Shown piece after piece: positions 40,901 through 53,902 of a stretch of 64,000 nucleotides of DNA. How positions within the stretch are numbered: position 1 is the stretch's first letter; every line of letters begins with the position of its first letter. The notes beneath the pieces were generated by a model. The model was given only the letters and a program-made list of their open reading frames with translations. It did no database searches and had not been told where the DNA came from. The stretch spans positions 121,715 to 185,714 of the forward strand of contig NW_027017973.1 of NCBI RefSeq assembly GCF_032854445.1, given 5' to 3'. The position numbers were made by a program, and so were the translations under genes. The stretch comes from Liolophura sinensis. Taxonomy: Eukaryota > Mollusca > Polyplacophora > Chitonida > Chitonidae.

Positions 40901-43900
40901 CCCAATTGCGCATCCTTTGGCACCTTATTGATGTGGGTCAGTGTTCAATTGTACTTTTTACAGCGGATTGTATCAAGTACCTTTTGTTTTTTTTACATAC
41001 AAATGGTGTGGATTTTCTACATGTAGATAAAGACATTGAGTTTGTCTTCGACTTAGAAGTAAGACATTTGTTGGGTGAGTTAAATGGGCTTGGCCCAAAG
41101 ATTTGACGTCGTCTGGGCTACCGAAGGGCACATAACTTATAATGAAAAGTTGAATATAGTAATGACCAGTCGCGATTGTACATAGTTAATGCAGCCGATT
41201 TCAATTAGCAAAAAGATCAGGCAAAAATCCAAAAGTGGAAAAACTGTTCCAATGCTGCTGGTAAGAGGCTAATCCGACGTATTTTGTGACGAGAAATCGA
41301 ATGGTGCAAACCGCGTTGCTCTCCGACCAATACTTTTGGCTGTAGCCACAAATGAATAATCAATGATGTCAAGATCACGTGCCCAGCAACGGCTCTTACT
41401 CCATGGAAACCAAGGAAATTTGCAATTTTTCAACAGCTGGAGATGCCTGGCCCAATTGCGCATCCTTTGGCACCTTATTGATGTGGGTCAGTGTTCAATT
41501 GTACTTTTTACAGCGGATTGTATCAAGTACCTTTTGTTTTTTTTACATACAAATGGTGTGGATTTTCTACATGTAGATAAAGACATTGAGTTTGTCTTCG
41601 ACTTAGAAGTAAGACATTTGTTGGGTGAGTTAAATGGGCTTGGCCCAAAGATTTGACGTCGTCTGGGCTACCGAAGGGCACATAACTTATAATGAAAAGT
41701 TGAATATAGTAATGACCAGTCGCGATTGTACATAGTTAATGCAGCCGATTTCAATTAGCAAAAAGATCAGGCAAAAATCCAAAAGTGGAAAAACTGTTCC
41801 AATGCTGCTGGTAAGAGGCTAATCCGACGTATTTTGTGACGAGAAATCGAATGGTGCAAACCGCGTTGCTCTCCGACCAATACTTTTGGCTGTAGCCACA
41901 AATGAATAATCAATGATGTCAAGATCACGTGCCCAGCAACGGCTCTTACTCCATGGAAACCAAGGAAATTTGCAATTTTTCAACAGCTGGAGATGCCTGG
42001 CCCAATTGCGCATCCTTTGGCACCTTATTGATGTGGGTCAGTGTTCAATTGTACTTTTTACATCGGGTTGTATCAAGTACCTTGTGTTTTTTTTATATAC
42101 AAATGGTGTGGTTTTTCTACATGTAGATAAAGACATTGAGTTTGTCTTCGACTTAGAAGTAAGACATTTGTTGGGTGAGTTAAATGGGCTTGGCCCAAAG
42201 ATTTGACGTCGTCTGGGCTACCGAAGGGCACATAACTTATAATGAAAAGTTGAATATAGTAATGACCAGTCGCGATTGTACATAGTTAATGTAGCCGATT
42301 TCAATTAGCAAAAAGACCAGGCAAAAATCCAAAAGTGGAAAAACTGTTCCAATGCTGCTGGTAAGAGGCTAATCCGACGTATTTTGTGACGAGAAATCGA
42401 ATGGTGCAAACCGCGTTGCTCTCCGACCAATACTTTTGGCTGTAGCCACAAATGAATAATCAATGATGTCAAGATCACGTGCCCAGCAACGGTTCTTACT
42501 CCATGGAAACCATAGAAATTTGCAATTTTTCAACAGCTGGAGATGCCTGGCCCAATTGCGCATCCTTTGGCACCTTATTGATGTCTGTCAGTGTTCAATT
42601 GTACTTTTTACAGCGGATTGTATCAAGTACCTTTTGTTTTTTTTATATACAAATGGTGTGGTTTTTCTACATGTAGATAAAGACATTGAGTTTGTCTTCG
42701 ACTTAGAAGTAAGACATTTGCTGGGTGAGTTAAATGGGCTTGGCCCAAAGATTTGACGTCGTCTGGGCTACCGAAGGGCACATAACTTATAATGAAAAGT
42801 TGAATATAGTAATGACCAGTCGCGATTGTACATAGTTAATGTAGCCGATTTCAATTCGCAAAAAGACAAGGCAAAAATCCAAAAGTGGAAAAACTGTTCC
42901 AATGCTGCTGGTAAGAGGCTAATCCGACGTATTTTGTGACGAGAAATCGAATGGTGCAAACCGCGTTGCTCTCCGACCAATACTTTTGGCTGTAGCCACA
43001 AATGAATAATCAATGATGTCAAGATCACGTGCCCAGCAACGGCTCTTACTCCATGGAAACCAAGGAAATTTGCAATTTTTCAACAGCTGGAGATGCCTGG
43101 CCCAATTGCGCATCCTTTGGCACCTTATTGATGTGGGTCAGTGTTCAATTGTACTTTTTACAGCGGATTGTATCAAGTACCTTTTGTTTTTTTTACATAC
43201 AAATGGTGTGGATTTTCTACATGTAGATAAAGACATTGAGTTTGTCTTCGACTTAGAAGTAAGACATTAGTTGGGTGAGTTAAATGGGCTTGGCCCAAAG
43301 ATTTGACGTCGTCTGGGCTACCGAAGGGCACATAACTTATAATGAAAAGTTGAATATAGTAATGACCAGTCGCGATTGTACATAGTTAATGCAGCCGATT
43401 TCAATTAGCAAAAAGATCAGGCAAAAATCCAAAAGTGGAAAAACTGTTCCAATGCTGCTGGTAAGAGGCTAATCCGACGTATTTTGTGACGAGAAATCGA
43501 ATGGTGCAAACCGCGTTGCTCTCCGACCAATACTTTTGGCTGTAGCCACAAATGAATAATCAATGATGTCAAGATCACGTGCCCAGCAACGGCTCTTACT
43601 CCATGGAAACCAAGGAAATTTGCAATTTTTCAACAGCTGGAGATGCCTGGCCCAATTGCGCATCCTTTGGCACCTTATTGATGTGGGTCAGTGTTTAATT
43701 GTACTTTTTACAGCGGGTTGTATCAAGTACCTTATATACAAATGGTGTGGTTTTTCTACATGTAGATAAAGACATTGAGTTTGTCTTCGACTTAGAAGTA
43801 AGACATTTGCTGGGTGAGTTAAATGGGCTTGGCCCAAAGATTTGACGTCGTCTGGGCTACCGAAGGGCACATAACTTATAATGAAATGTTGAATATAGTA

Positions 43901-43999
43901 ATGACCAGTCGCGATTGTACATAGTTAATGTAGCCGATTTCAATTAGCAAAATGACCAGGCAAAAATCCAAAAGTGGAAAAACTGTTCCAATGCTGCTG
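37961..43999 (+). repeat. Right-subfamily monomers with a 4-monomer (2200 bp) period
   Basis: Monomers begin at 37961, 38511, 39061, 39611, 40161, 40711, 41261, 41811, 42361, 42911 and 43461. Right-specific variants appear here for the first time: acatac after the T tract, gattttctac (38271), gcagcc with aaaagatcag, gtttaattg, gcgggttg, aaaagacaag and cagaactt. The pair with catagaaa (40313) followed by an acatac monomer (40711) recurs 2200 bp on (42513, 42911). The left-specific variants tccaattt, gattggtg, gacttaggag and agtgaataatgaatg no longer occur. Confidence 0.88.
43461..43999 (+). repeat. 539-bp monomer lacking the T tract
   Basis: At 43728-43740 the sequence reads agtaccttatataca. 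The 11 bases that normally hold tg and the eight-T run are missing, so this monomer is 539 bp, the shortest complete copy in the window. Its flanks carry the B-type variants gtttaattg, gcgggttg and aaaatgacc. The T tract can thus be lost without the monomer being otherwise disturbed. Confidence 0.95.
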
Positions 44000-46900
44000 G
44001 TAAGAGGCTAATCCGACGTATTTTGTGACGAGAAATCGAATGGTGCAAACCGCGTTGCTCTCCGACCAATACTTTTGGCTGTAGCCACAAATGAATAATC
44101 AATGATGTCAAGATCACGTGCCCAGCAACGGCTCTTACTCCATGGAAACCAAGGAAATTTGCAATTTTTCAACAGCTGGAGATGCCTGGCCCAATTGCGC
44201 ATCCTTTGGCACCTTATTGATGTGGGTCAGTGTTCAATTGTACTTTTTACAGCGGATTGTATCAAGTACCTTGTGTTTTTTTTACATACAAATGGTGTGG
44301 TTTTTCTACATGTAGATAAAGACATTGAGTTTGTCTTCGACTTAGAAGTAAGACATTTGTTGGGTGAGTTAAATGGGCTTGGCCCAAAGATTTGACGTCG
44401 TCTGGGCTACCGAAGGGCACATAACTTATAATGAAAAGTTGAATATAGTAATGACCAGTCGCGATTGTACATAGTTAATGCAGCCGATTTCAATTAGCAA
44501 AAAGATCAGGCAAAAATCCAAAAGTGGAAAAACTGTTCCAATGCTGCTGGTAAGAGGCTAATCCGACGTATTTTGTGACGAGAAATCGAATGGTGCAAAC
44601 CGCGTTGCTCTCCGACCAATACTTTTGGCTGTAGCCACAAATGAATAATCAATGATGTCAAGATCACGTGCCCAGCAACGGCTCTTACTCCATGGAAACC
44701 AAGGAAATTTGCAATTTTTCAACAGCTGGAGATGCCTGGCCCAATTGCGCATCCTTTGGCACCTTATTGATGTGGGTCAGTGTTTAATTGTACTTTTTAC
44801 AGCGGGTTGTATCAAGTACCTTTTGTTTTTTTTATATACAAATGGTGTGGTTTTTCTACATGTAGATAAAGACATTGAGTTTGTCTTCGACTTAGAAGTA
44901 AGACATTTGCTGGGTGAGTTAAATGGGCTTGGCCCAAAGATTTGACGTCGTCTGGGCTACCGAAGGGCACATAACTTATAATGAAATGTTGAATATAGTA
45001 ATGACCAGTCGCGATTGTACATAGTTAATGTAGCCGATTTCAATTAGCAAAATGACCAGGCAAAAATCCAAAAGTGGAAAAACTGTTCCAATGCTGCTGG
45101 TAAGAGGCTAATCCGACGTATTTTGTGACGAGAAATCGAATGGTGCAAACCGCGTTGCTCTCCGACCAATACTTTTGGCTGTAGCCACAAATGAATAATC
45201 AATGATGTCAAGATCACGTGCCCAGCAACGGCTCTTACTCCATGGAAACCAAGGAAATTTGCAATTTTTCAACAGCTGGAGATGCCTGGCCCAATTGCGC
45301 ATCCTTTGGCACCTTATTGATGTGGGTCAGTGTTCAATTGTACTTTTTACAGCGGATTGTATCAAGTACCTTGTGTTTTTTTTACATACAAATGGTGTGG
45401 TTTTTCTACATGTAGATAAAGACATTGAGTTTGTCTTCGACTTAGAAGTAAGACATTTGTTGGGTGAGTTAAATGGGCTTGGCCCAAAGATTTGACGTCG
45501 TCTGGGCTACCGAAGGGCACATAACTTATAATGAAAAGTTGAATATAGTAATGACCAGTCGCGATTGTACATAGTTAATGCAGCCGATTTCAATTAGCAA
45601 AAAGATCAGGCAAAAATCCAAAAGTGGAAAAACTGTTCCAATGCTGCTGGTAAGAGGCTAATCCGACGTATTTTGTGACGAGAAATCGAATGGTGCAAAC
45701 CGCGTTGCTCTCCGACCAATACTTTTGGCTGTAGCCACAAATGAATAATCAATGATGTCAAGATCACGTGCCCAGCAACGGCTCTTACTCCATGGAAACC
45801 AAGGAAATTTGCAATTTTTCAACAGCTGGAGATGCCTGGCCCAATTGCGCATCCTTTGGCACCTTATTGATGTGGGTCAGTGTTTAATTGTACTTTTTAC
45901 AGCGGGTTGTATCAAGTACCTTTTGTTTTTTTTATATACAAATGGTGTGGTTTTTTCTACATGTAGATAAAGACATTGAGTTTGTCTTCGACTTAGAAGT
46001 AAGACATTTGTTGGGTGAGTTAAATGGGCTTGGCCCAAAGATTTGACGTCGTCTGGGCTACCGAAGGGCACATAACTTATAATGAAAAGTTGAATATAGT
46101 AATGACCAGTCGCGATTGTACATAGTTAATGCAGCCGATTTCAATTAGCAAAAAGATCAGGCAAAAATCCAAAAGTGGAAAAACTGTTCCAATGCTGCTG
46201 GTAAGAGGCTAATCCGACGTATTTTGTGACGAGAAATCGAATGGTGCAAACCGCGTTGCTCTCCGACCAATACTTTTGGCTGTAGCCACAAATGAATAAT
46301 CAATGATGTCAAGATCACGTGCCCAGCAACGGCTCTTACTCCATGGAAACCAAGGAAATTTGCAATTTTTCAACAGCTGGAGATGCCTGGCCCAATTGCG
46401 CATCCTTTGGCACCTTATTGATGTGGGTCAGTGTTTAATTGTACTTTTTACAGCGGGTTGTATCAAGTACCTTTTGTTTTTTTTATATACAAATGGTGTG
46501 GTTTTTCTACATGTAGATAAAGACATTGAGTTTGTCTTCGACTTAGAAGTAAGACATTTGCTGGGTGAGTTAAATGGGCTTGGCCCAAAGATTTGACGTC
46601 GTCTGGGCTACCGAAGGGCACATAACTTATAATGAAATGTTGAATATAGTAATGACCAGTCGCGATTGTACATAGTTAATGTAGCCGATTTCAATTAGCA
46701 AAATGACCAGGCAAAAATCCAAAAGTGGAAAAACTGTTCCAATGCTGCTGGTAAGAGGCTAATCCGACGTATTTTGTGACGAGAAATCGAATGGTGCAAA
46801 CCGCGTTGCTCTCCGACCAATACTTTTGGCTGTAGCCACAAATGAATAATCAATGATGTCAAGATCACGTGCCCAGCAACGGCTCTTACTCCATGGAAAC

Positions 46901-47851
46901 CAAGGAAATTTGCAATTTTTCAACAGCTGGAGATGCCTGGCCCAATTGCGCATCCTTTGGCACCTTATTGATGTGGGTCAGTGTTCAATTGTACTTTTTA
47001 CAGCGGATTGTATCAAGTACCTTGTGTTTTTTTTACATACAAATGGTGTGGTTTTTCTACATGTAGATAAAGACATTGAGTTTGTCTTCGACTTAGAAGT
47101 AAGACATTTGTTGGGTGAGTTAAATGGGCTTGGCCCAAAGATTTGACGTCGTCTGGGCTACCGAAGGGCACATAACTTATAATGAAAAGTTGAATATAGT
47201 AATGACCAGTCGCGATTGTACATAGTTAATGCAGCCGATTTCAATTAGCAAAAAGATCAGGCAAAAATCCAAAAGTGGAAAAACTGTTCCAATGCTGCTG
47301 GTAAGAGGCTAATCCGACGTATTTTGTGACGAGAAATCGAATGGTGCAAACCGCGTTGCTCTCCGACCAATACTTTTGGCTGTAGCCACAAATGAATAAT
47401 CAATGATGTCAAGATCACGTGCCCAGCAACGGCTCTTACTCCATGGAAACCAAGGAAATTTGCAATTTTTCAACAGCTGGAGATGCCTGGCCCAATTGCG
47501 CATCCTTTGGCACCTTATTGATGTGGGTCAGTGTTTAATTGTACTTTTTACAGCGGGTTGTATCAAGTACCTTTTGTTTTTTTTATATACAAATGGTGTG
47601 GTTTTTCTACATGTAGATAAAGACATTGAGTTTGTCTTCGACTTAGAAGTAAGACATTTGTTGGGTGAGTTAAATGGGCTTGGCCCAAAGATTTGACGTC
47701 GTCTGGGCTACCGAAGGGCACATAACTTATAATGAAATGTTGAATATAGTAATGACCAGTCGCGATTGTACATAGTTAATGTAGCCGATTTCAATTAGCA
47801 AAATGACCAGGCAAAAATCCAAAAGTGGAAAAAACTGTTCCAATGCTGCTG
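44000..47851 (+). repeat. Alternating A/B dimer block (1100-bp higher-order unit)
   Basis: Monomers begin at 44000, 44550, 45100, 45650, 46201, 46751 and 47301. Type A (44000, 45100, 46751) has cttgtg, acatac, aaaagttg, gcagcc and aaaagatcag. Type B (44550, 46201, 47301) has gtttaattg, gcgggttg, cttttg, atatac, aaatgttg, gtagcc and aaaatgacc. The order is A B A chimera B A B. The alternation gives a local period of two monomers, unlike the 6- and 12-monomer periods in the left half. Confidence 0.88.
45650..46200 (+). repeat. Chimeric monomer, B-type 5' part and A-type 3' part
   Basis: The first part has the B variants gtttaattg (45883), gcgggttg (45902) and cttttg. The second part has the A variants aaaagttg (46084), gcagcc (46130) and aaaagatcag (46150). 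The switch therefore lies between about 45925 and 46084. An extra T at 45950-45955 makes it 551 bp. This is a directly visible product of exchange or conversion between the two dimer members. Confidence 0.85.
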
Positions 47852-50800
47852 GTAAGAGGCTAATCCGACGTATTTTGTGACGAGAAATCGAATGGTGCAA
47901 ACCGCGTTGCTCTCCGACCAATACTTTTGGCTGTAGCCACAAATGAATAATCAATGATGTCAAGATCACGTGCCCAGCAACGGCTCTTACTCCATGGAAA
48001 CCAAGGAAATTTGCAATTTTTCAACAGCTGGAGATGCCTGGCCCAATTGCGCATCCTTTGGCACCTTATTGATGTGGGTCAGTGTTCAATTGTACTTTTT
48101 ACAGCGGGTTGTATCAAGTACCTTGTGTTTTTTTTACATACAAATGGTGTGGTTTTTCTACATGTAGATAAAGACATTGAGTTTGTCTTCGACTTAGAAG
48201 TAAGACATTTGCTGGGTGAGTTAAATGGGCTTGGCCCAAAGATTTGACGTCGTCTGGGCTACCGAAGGGCACATAACTTATAATGAAATGTTGAATATAG
48301 TAATGACCAGTCGCGATTGTACATAGTTAATGTAGCCGATTTCAATTAGCAAAATGACCAGGCAAAAATCCAAAAGTGGAAAAACTGTTCCAATGCTGCT
48401 GGTAAGAGGCTAATCCGACGTATTTTGTGACGAGAAATCGAATGGTGCAAACCGCGTTGCTCTCCGACCAATACTTTTGGCTGTAGCCACAAATGAATAA
48501 TCAATGATGTCAAGATCACGTGCCCAGCAACGGCTCTTACTCCATGGAAACCAAGGAAATTTGCAATTTTTCAACAGCTGGAGATGCCTGGCCCAATTGC
48601 GCATCCTTTGGCACCTTATTGATGTGGGTCAGTGTTCAATTGTACTTTTTACAGCGGATTGTATCAAGTACCTTGTGTTTTTTTTATATACAAATGGTGT
48701 GGTTTTTCTACATGTAGATAAAGACATTGAGTTTGCCTTCGACTTAGAAGTAAGACATTTGTTGGGTGAGTTAAATGGGCTTGACCCAAAGATTTGACGT
48801 CGTCTGGGCTACCGAAGGGCACATAACTTATAATGAAAAGTTGAATATAGTAATGACCAGTCGCGATTGTACATAGTTAATGTAGCCGATTTCAATTCGC
48901 AAAAAGACCAGGCAAAAATCGAAAAGTGGAAAAACTGTTCCAATGCTGCTGGTAAGAGGCTAATCCGACGTATTTTGTGACGAGAAATCGAATGGTGCAA
49001 ACCGCGTTGCTCTTCGACCAATACTTTTGGCTGTAGCCACAAATGAATAATCAATGATGTCAAGATCACGTGCCCAGCAACGGCTCTTACTCCATGGAAA
49101 CCAAGGAAATTTGCAATTTTTCAACAGCTGGAGATGCCTGGCCCAATTGCGCATCCTTTGGCACCTTATTGATGTGGGTCAGTGTTCAATTGTACTTTTT
49201 ACAGCGGATTGTATCAAGTACCTTGTGTTTTTTTTATATACAAATGGTGTGGTTTTTCTACATGTAGATAAAGACATTGAGTTTGTCTTCGACTTAGAAG
49301 TAAGACATTTGTTGGGTGAGTTAAATGGGCTTGACCCAAAGATTTGACGTCGTCTGGGCTACCGAAGGGCACATAACTTATAATGAAAAGTTGAATATAG
49401 TAATGACCAGTCGCGATTGTACATAGTTAATGTAGCCGATTTCAATTAGCAAAACGACCAGGCAAAAATCCAAAAGTGGAAAAACTGTTCCAATGCTGCT
49501 GGTAAGAGGCTAATCCGACGTATTTTGTGACGAGAAATCGAATGGTGCAAACCGCGTTGCTCTCCGACCAATACTTTTGGCTGTAGCCACAAATGAATAA
49601 TCAATGATGTCAAGATCACGTGCCCAGCAACGGCTCTTACTCCATGGAAACCAAGGAAATTTGCAATTTTTCAACAGCTGGAGATGCCTGGCCCAATTGC
49701 GCATCCTTTGGCACCTTATTGATGTGGGTCAGTGTTTAATTGTACTTTTTACAGCGGGTTGTATCAAGTACCTTGTGTTTTTTTTATATACAAATGGTGT
49801 GGTTTTTCTACATGTAGATAAAGACATTGAGTTTGTCTTCGACTTAGAAGTAAGACATTTGCTGGGTGAGTTAAATGGGCTTGGCCCAAAGATTTGACGT
49901 CGTCTGGGCTACCGAAGGGCACATAACTTATAATGAAATGTTGAATATAGTAATGACCAGTCGCGATTGTACATAGTTAATGTAGCCGATTTCAATTAGC
50001 AAAATGACCAGGCAAAAATCCAAAAGTGGAAAAACTGTTCCAATGCTGCTGGTAAGAGGCTAATCCGACGTATTTTGTGACGAGAAATCGAATGGTGCAA
50101 ACCGCGTTGCTCTCCGACCAATACTTTTGGCTGTAGCCACAAATGAATAATCAATGATGTCAAGATCACGTGCCCAGCAACGGCTCTTACTCCATGGAAA
50201 CCAAGGAAATTTGCAATTTTTCAACAGCTGGAGATGCCTGGCCCAATTGCGCATCCTTTGGCACCTTATTGATGTGGGTCAGTGTTCAATTGTACTTTTT
50301 ACAGCGGATTGTATCAAGTACCTTTTGTTTTTTTTATATACAAATGGTGTGGTTTTTGTACATGTAGATAAAGACATTGAGTTTGTCTTCGACTTAGAAG
50401 TAAGACATTTGCTGGGTGAGTTAAATGGGCTTGGCCCAAAGATTTGACGTCGTCTGGGCTACTGAAGGGCACATAACTTATAATGAAAAGTTGAATATAG
50501 TAACGACCAGTCGCGATTGTACATAGTTAATGCAGCCGATTTCAATTAGCAAAAAGACCAGGCAAAAATCCAAAAGTGGAAAAACTGTTCCAATGCTGCT
50601 GGTAAGAAGCTAATCCGACGTATTTTGTGACGAGAAATCGAATGGTGCGAACCGCGTTGCTCTCCGACCAATACTTTTGGCTGTAGCCACAAGTGAATAA
50701 TCAATGATGTCAAGATCACGTGCCCAGCAACGGCTCTTACTCCATGGAAACCAAGGAAATTTGCAATTTTTCAACAGCTGGAGATGCCTGGCCCAATTGC

Positions 50801-53800
50801 GCATCCTTTGGCACCTTATTGATGTGGGTCAGTGTTCAATTGTACTTTTTACAGCGGATTGTATCAAGTACCTTTTGTTTTTTTTATATACAAATGGTGT
50901 GGTTTTTCTACATGTAGATAAAGACATTGAGTTTGTCTTCGACTTAGAAGTAAGACATTTGCTGGGTGAGTTAAATGGGCTTGGCCCAAAGATTTGACGT
51001 CGTCTGGGCTACCGAAGGGCACATAACTTATAATGAAAAGTTGAATATAGTAATGACCAGTCGCGATTGTACATAGTTAATGTAGCCGATTTCAATTCGC
51101 AAAAAGACCAGGCAAAAATCCAAAAGTAGAAAAACTGTTCCAATGCTGCTGGTAAGAGGCTAATCCGACGTATTTTGTGACGAGAAATCGAATGGTGCAA
51201 ACCGCGTTGCTCTCCGACCAATACTTTTGGCTGTAGCCACAAATGAATAATCAATGCTGTCAAGATCACGTGCCCAGCAACGGCTCTTACTCCATGGAAA
51301 CCAAGGAAATTTGCAATTTTTCAACAGCTGGAGATGCCTGGCCCAATTGCGCATCCTTTGGCACCTTATTGATGTGGGTCAGTGTTTAATTGTACTTTTT
51401 ACAGCGGGTTGTATCAAGTACCTTTTGTTTTTTTTATATACAAATGGTGTGGTTTTTCTACATGTAGATAAAGACATTGAGTTTGTCTTCGACTTAGAAG
51501 TAAGACATTTGTTGGGTGAGTTAAATGGGCTTGGCCCAAAGATTTGACGTCGTCTGGGCTACCGAAGGGCACATAACTTATAATGAAATGTTGAATATAG
51601 TAATGACCAGTCGCGATTGTACATAGTTAATGTAGCCGATTTCAATTAGCAAAATGACCAGGCAAAAATCCAAAAGTGGAAAAACTGTTCCAATGCTGCT
51701 GGTAAGAGGCTAATCCGACGTATTTTGTGACGAGAAATCGAATGGTGCAAACCGCGTTGCTCTCCGACCAATACTTTTGGCTGTAGCCACAAATGAATAA
51801 TCAATGATGTCAAGATCACGTGCCCAGCAACGGCTCTTACTCCATGGAAACCAAGGAAATTTGCAATTTTTCAACAGCTGGAGATGCCTGGCCCAATTGC
51901 GCATCCTTTGGCACCTTATTGATGTGGGTCAGTGTTCAATTGTACTTTTTACAGCGGGTTGTATCAAGTACCTTGTGTTTTTTTTTACATACAAATGGTG
52001 TGGTTTTTCTACATGTAGATAAAGACATTGAGTTTGTCTTCGACTTAGAAGTAAGACATTTGCTGGGTGAGTTAAATGGGCTTGGCCCAAAGATTTGACG
52101 TCGTCTGGGCTACCGAAGGGCACATAACTTATAATGAAATGTTGAATATAGTAATGACCAGTCGCGATTGTACATAGTTAATGTAGCCGATTTCAATTAG
52201 CAAAATGACCAGGCAAAAATCCAAAAGTGGAAAAACTGTTCCAATGCTGCTGGTAAGAGGCTAATCCGACGTATTTTGTGACGAGAAATCGAATGGTGCA
52301 AACCGCGTTGCTCTCCGACCAATACTTTTGGCTGTAGCCACAAATGAATAATCAATGATGTCAAGATCACGTGCCCAGCAACGGCTCTTACTCCATGGAA
52401 ACCAAGGAAATTTGCAATTTTTCAACAGCTGGAGATGCCTGGCCCAATTGCGCATCCTTTGGCACCTTATTGATGTGGGTCAGTGTTCAATTGTACTTTT
52501 TACAGCGGATTGTATCAAGTACCTTGTGTTTTTTTTATATACAAATGGTGTGGTTTTTCTACATGTAGATAAAGACATTGAGTTTGCCTTCGACTTAGAA
52601 GTAAGACATTTGTTGGGTGAGTTAAATGGGCTTGACCCAAAGATTTGACGTCGTCTGGGCTACCGAAGGGCACATAACTTATAATGAAATGTTGAATATA
52701 GTAATGACCAGTCGCGATTGTACATAGTTAATGTAGCCGATTTCAATTAGCAAAATGACCAGGCAAAAATCCAAAAGTGGAAAAACTGTTCCAATGCTGC
52801 TGGTAAGAGGCTAATCCGACGTATTTTGTGACGAGAAATCGAATGGTGCAAACCGCGTTGCTCTCCGACCAATACTTTTGGCTGTAGCCACAAATGAATA
52901 ATCAATGATGTCAAGATCACGTGCCCAGCAACGGCTCTTACTCCATGGAAACCAAGGAAATTTGCAATTTTTCAACAGCTGGAGATGCCTGGCCCAATTG
53001 CGCATCCTTTGGCACCTTATTGATGTGGGTCAGTGTTCAATTGTACTTTTTACAGCGGATTGTATCAAGTACCTTTTGTTTTTTTTATATACAAATGGTG
53101 TGGTTTTTGTACATGTAGATAAAGACATTGAGTTTGTCTTCGACTTAGAAGTAAGACATTTGCTGGGTGAGTTAAATGGGCTTGGCCCAAAGATTTGACG
53201 TCGTCTGGGCTACCGAAGGGCACATAACTTATAATGAAAAGTTGAATATAGTAACGACCAGTCGCGATTGTACATAGTTAATGCAGCCGATTTCAATTAG
53301 CAAAAAGACCAGGCAAAAATCCAAAAGTGGAAAAACTGTTCCAATGCTGCTGGTAAGAAGCTAATCCGACGTATTTTGTGACGAGAAATCGAATGGTGCG
53401 AACCGCGTTGCTCTCCGACCAATACTTTTGGCTGTAGCCACAAGTGAATAATCAATGATGTCAAGATCACGTGCCCAGCAACGGCTCTTACTCCATGGAA
53501 ACCAAGGAAATTTGCAATTTTTCAACAGCTGGAGATGCCTGGCCCAATTGCGCATCCTTTGGCACCTTATTGATGTGGGTCAGTGTTCAATTGTACTTTT
53601 TACAGCGGATTGTATCAAGTACCTTTTGTTTTTTTTATATACAAATGGTGTGGTTTTTCTACATGTAGATAAAGACATTGAGTTTGTCTTCGACTTAGAA
53701 GTAAGACATTTGTTGGGTGAGTTAAATGGGCTTGACCCAAAGATTTGACGTCGTCTGGGCTACCGAAGGGCACATAACTTATAATGAAAAGTTGAATATA

Positions 53801-53902
53801 GTAATGACCAGTCGCGATTGTACATAGTTAATGTAGCCGATTTCAATTCGCAAAAAGACCAGGCAAAAATCCAAAAGTGGAAAAACTGTTCCAATGCTGC
53901 TG
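47852..53902 (+). repeat. Right-subfamily mosaic with 5- and 7-monomer spacings
   Basis: Monomers begin at 47852, 48402, 48952, 49502, 50052, 50602, 51152, 51702, 52253, 52803 and 53353. The haplotype with tttgccttc and cttgaccc at 48402 recurs at 52253 (3851 bp). The pair 50052-51151, marked by ttttgtacatg, gtaacgacc, gtaagaagc and gtgcgaacc, recurs at 52803-53902 (2751 bp). One difference inside the latter is actgaagg (50461) against accgaagg. The two spacings overlap, so the block was built by more than one exchange. Confidence 0.87.
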
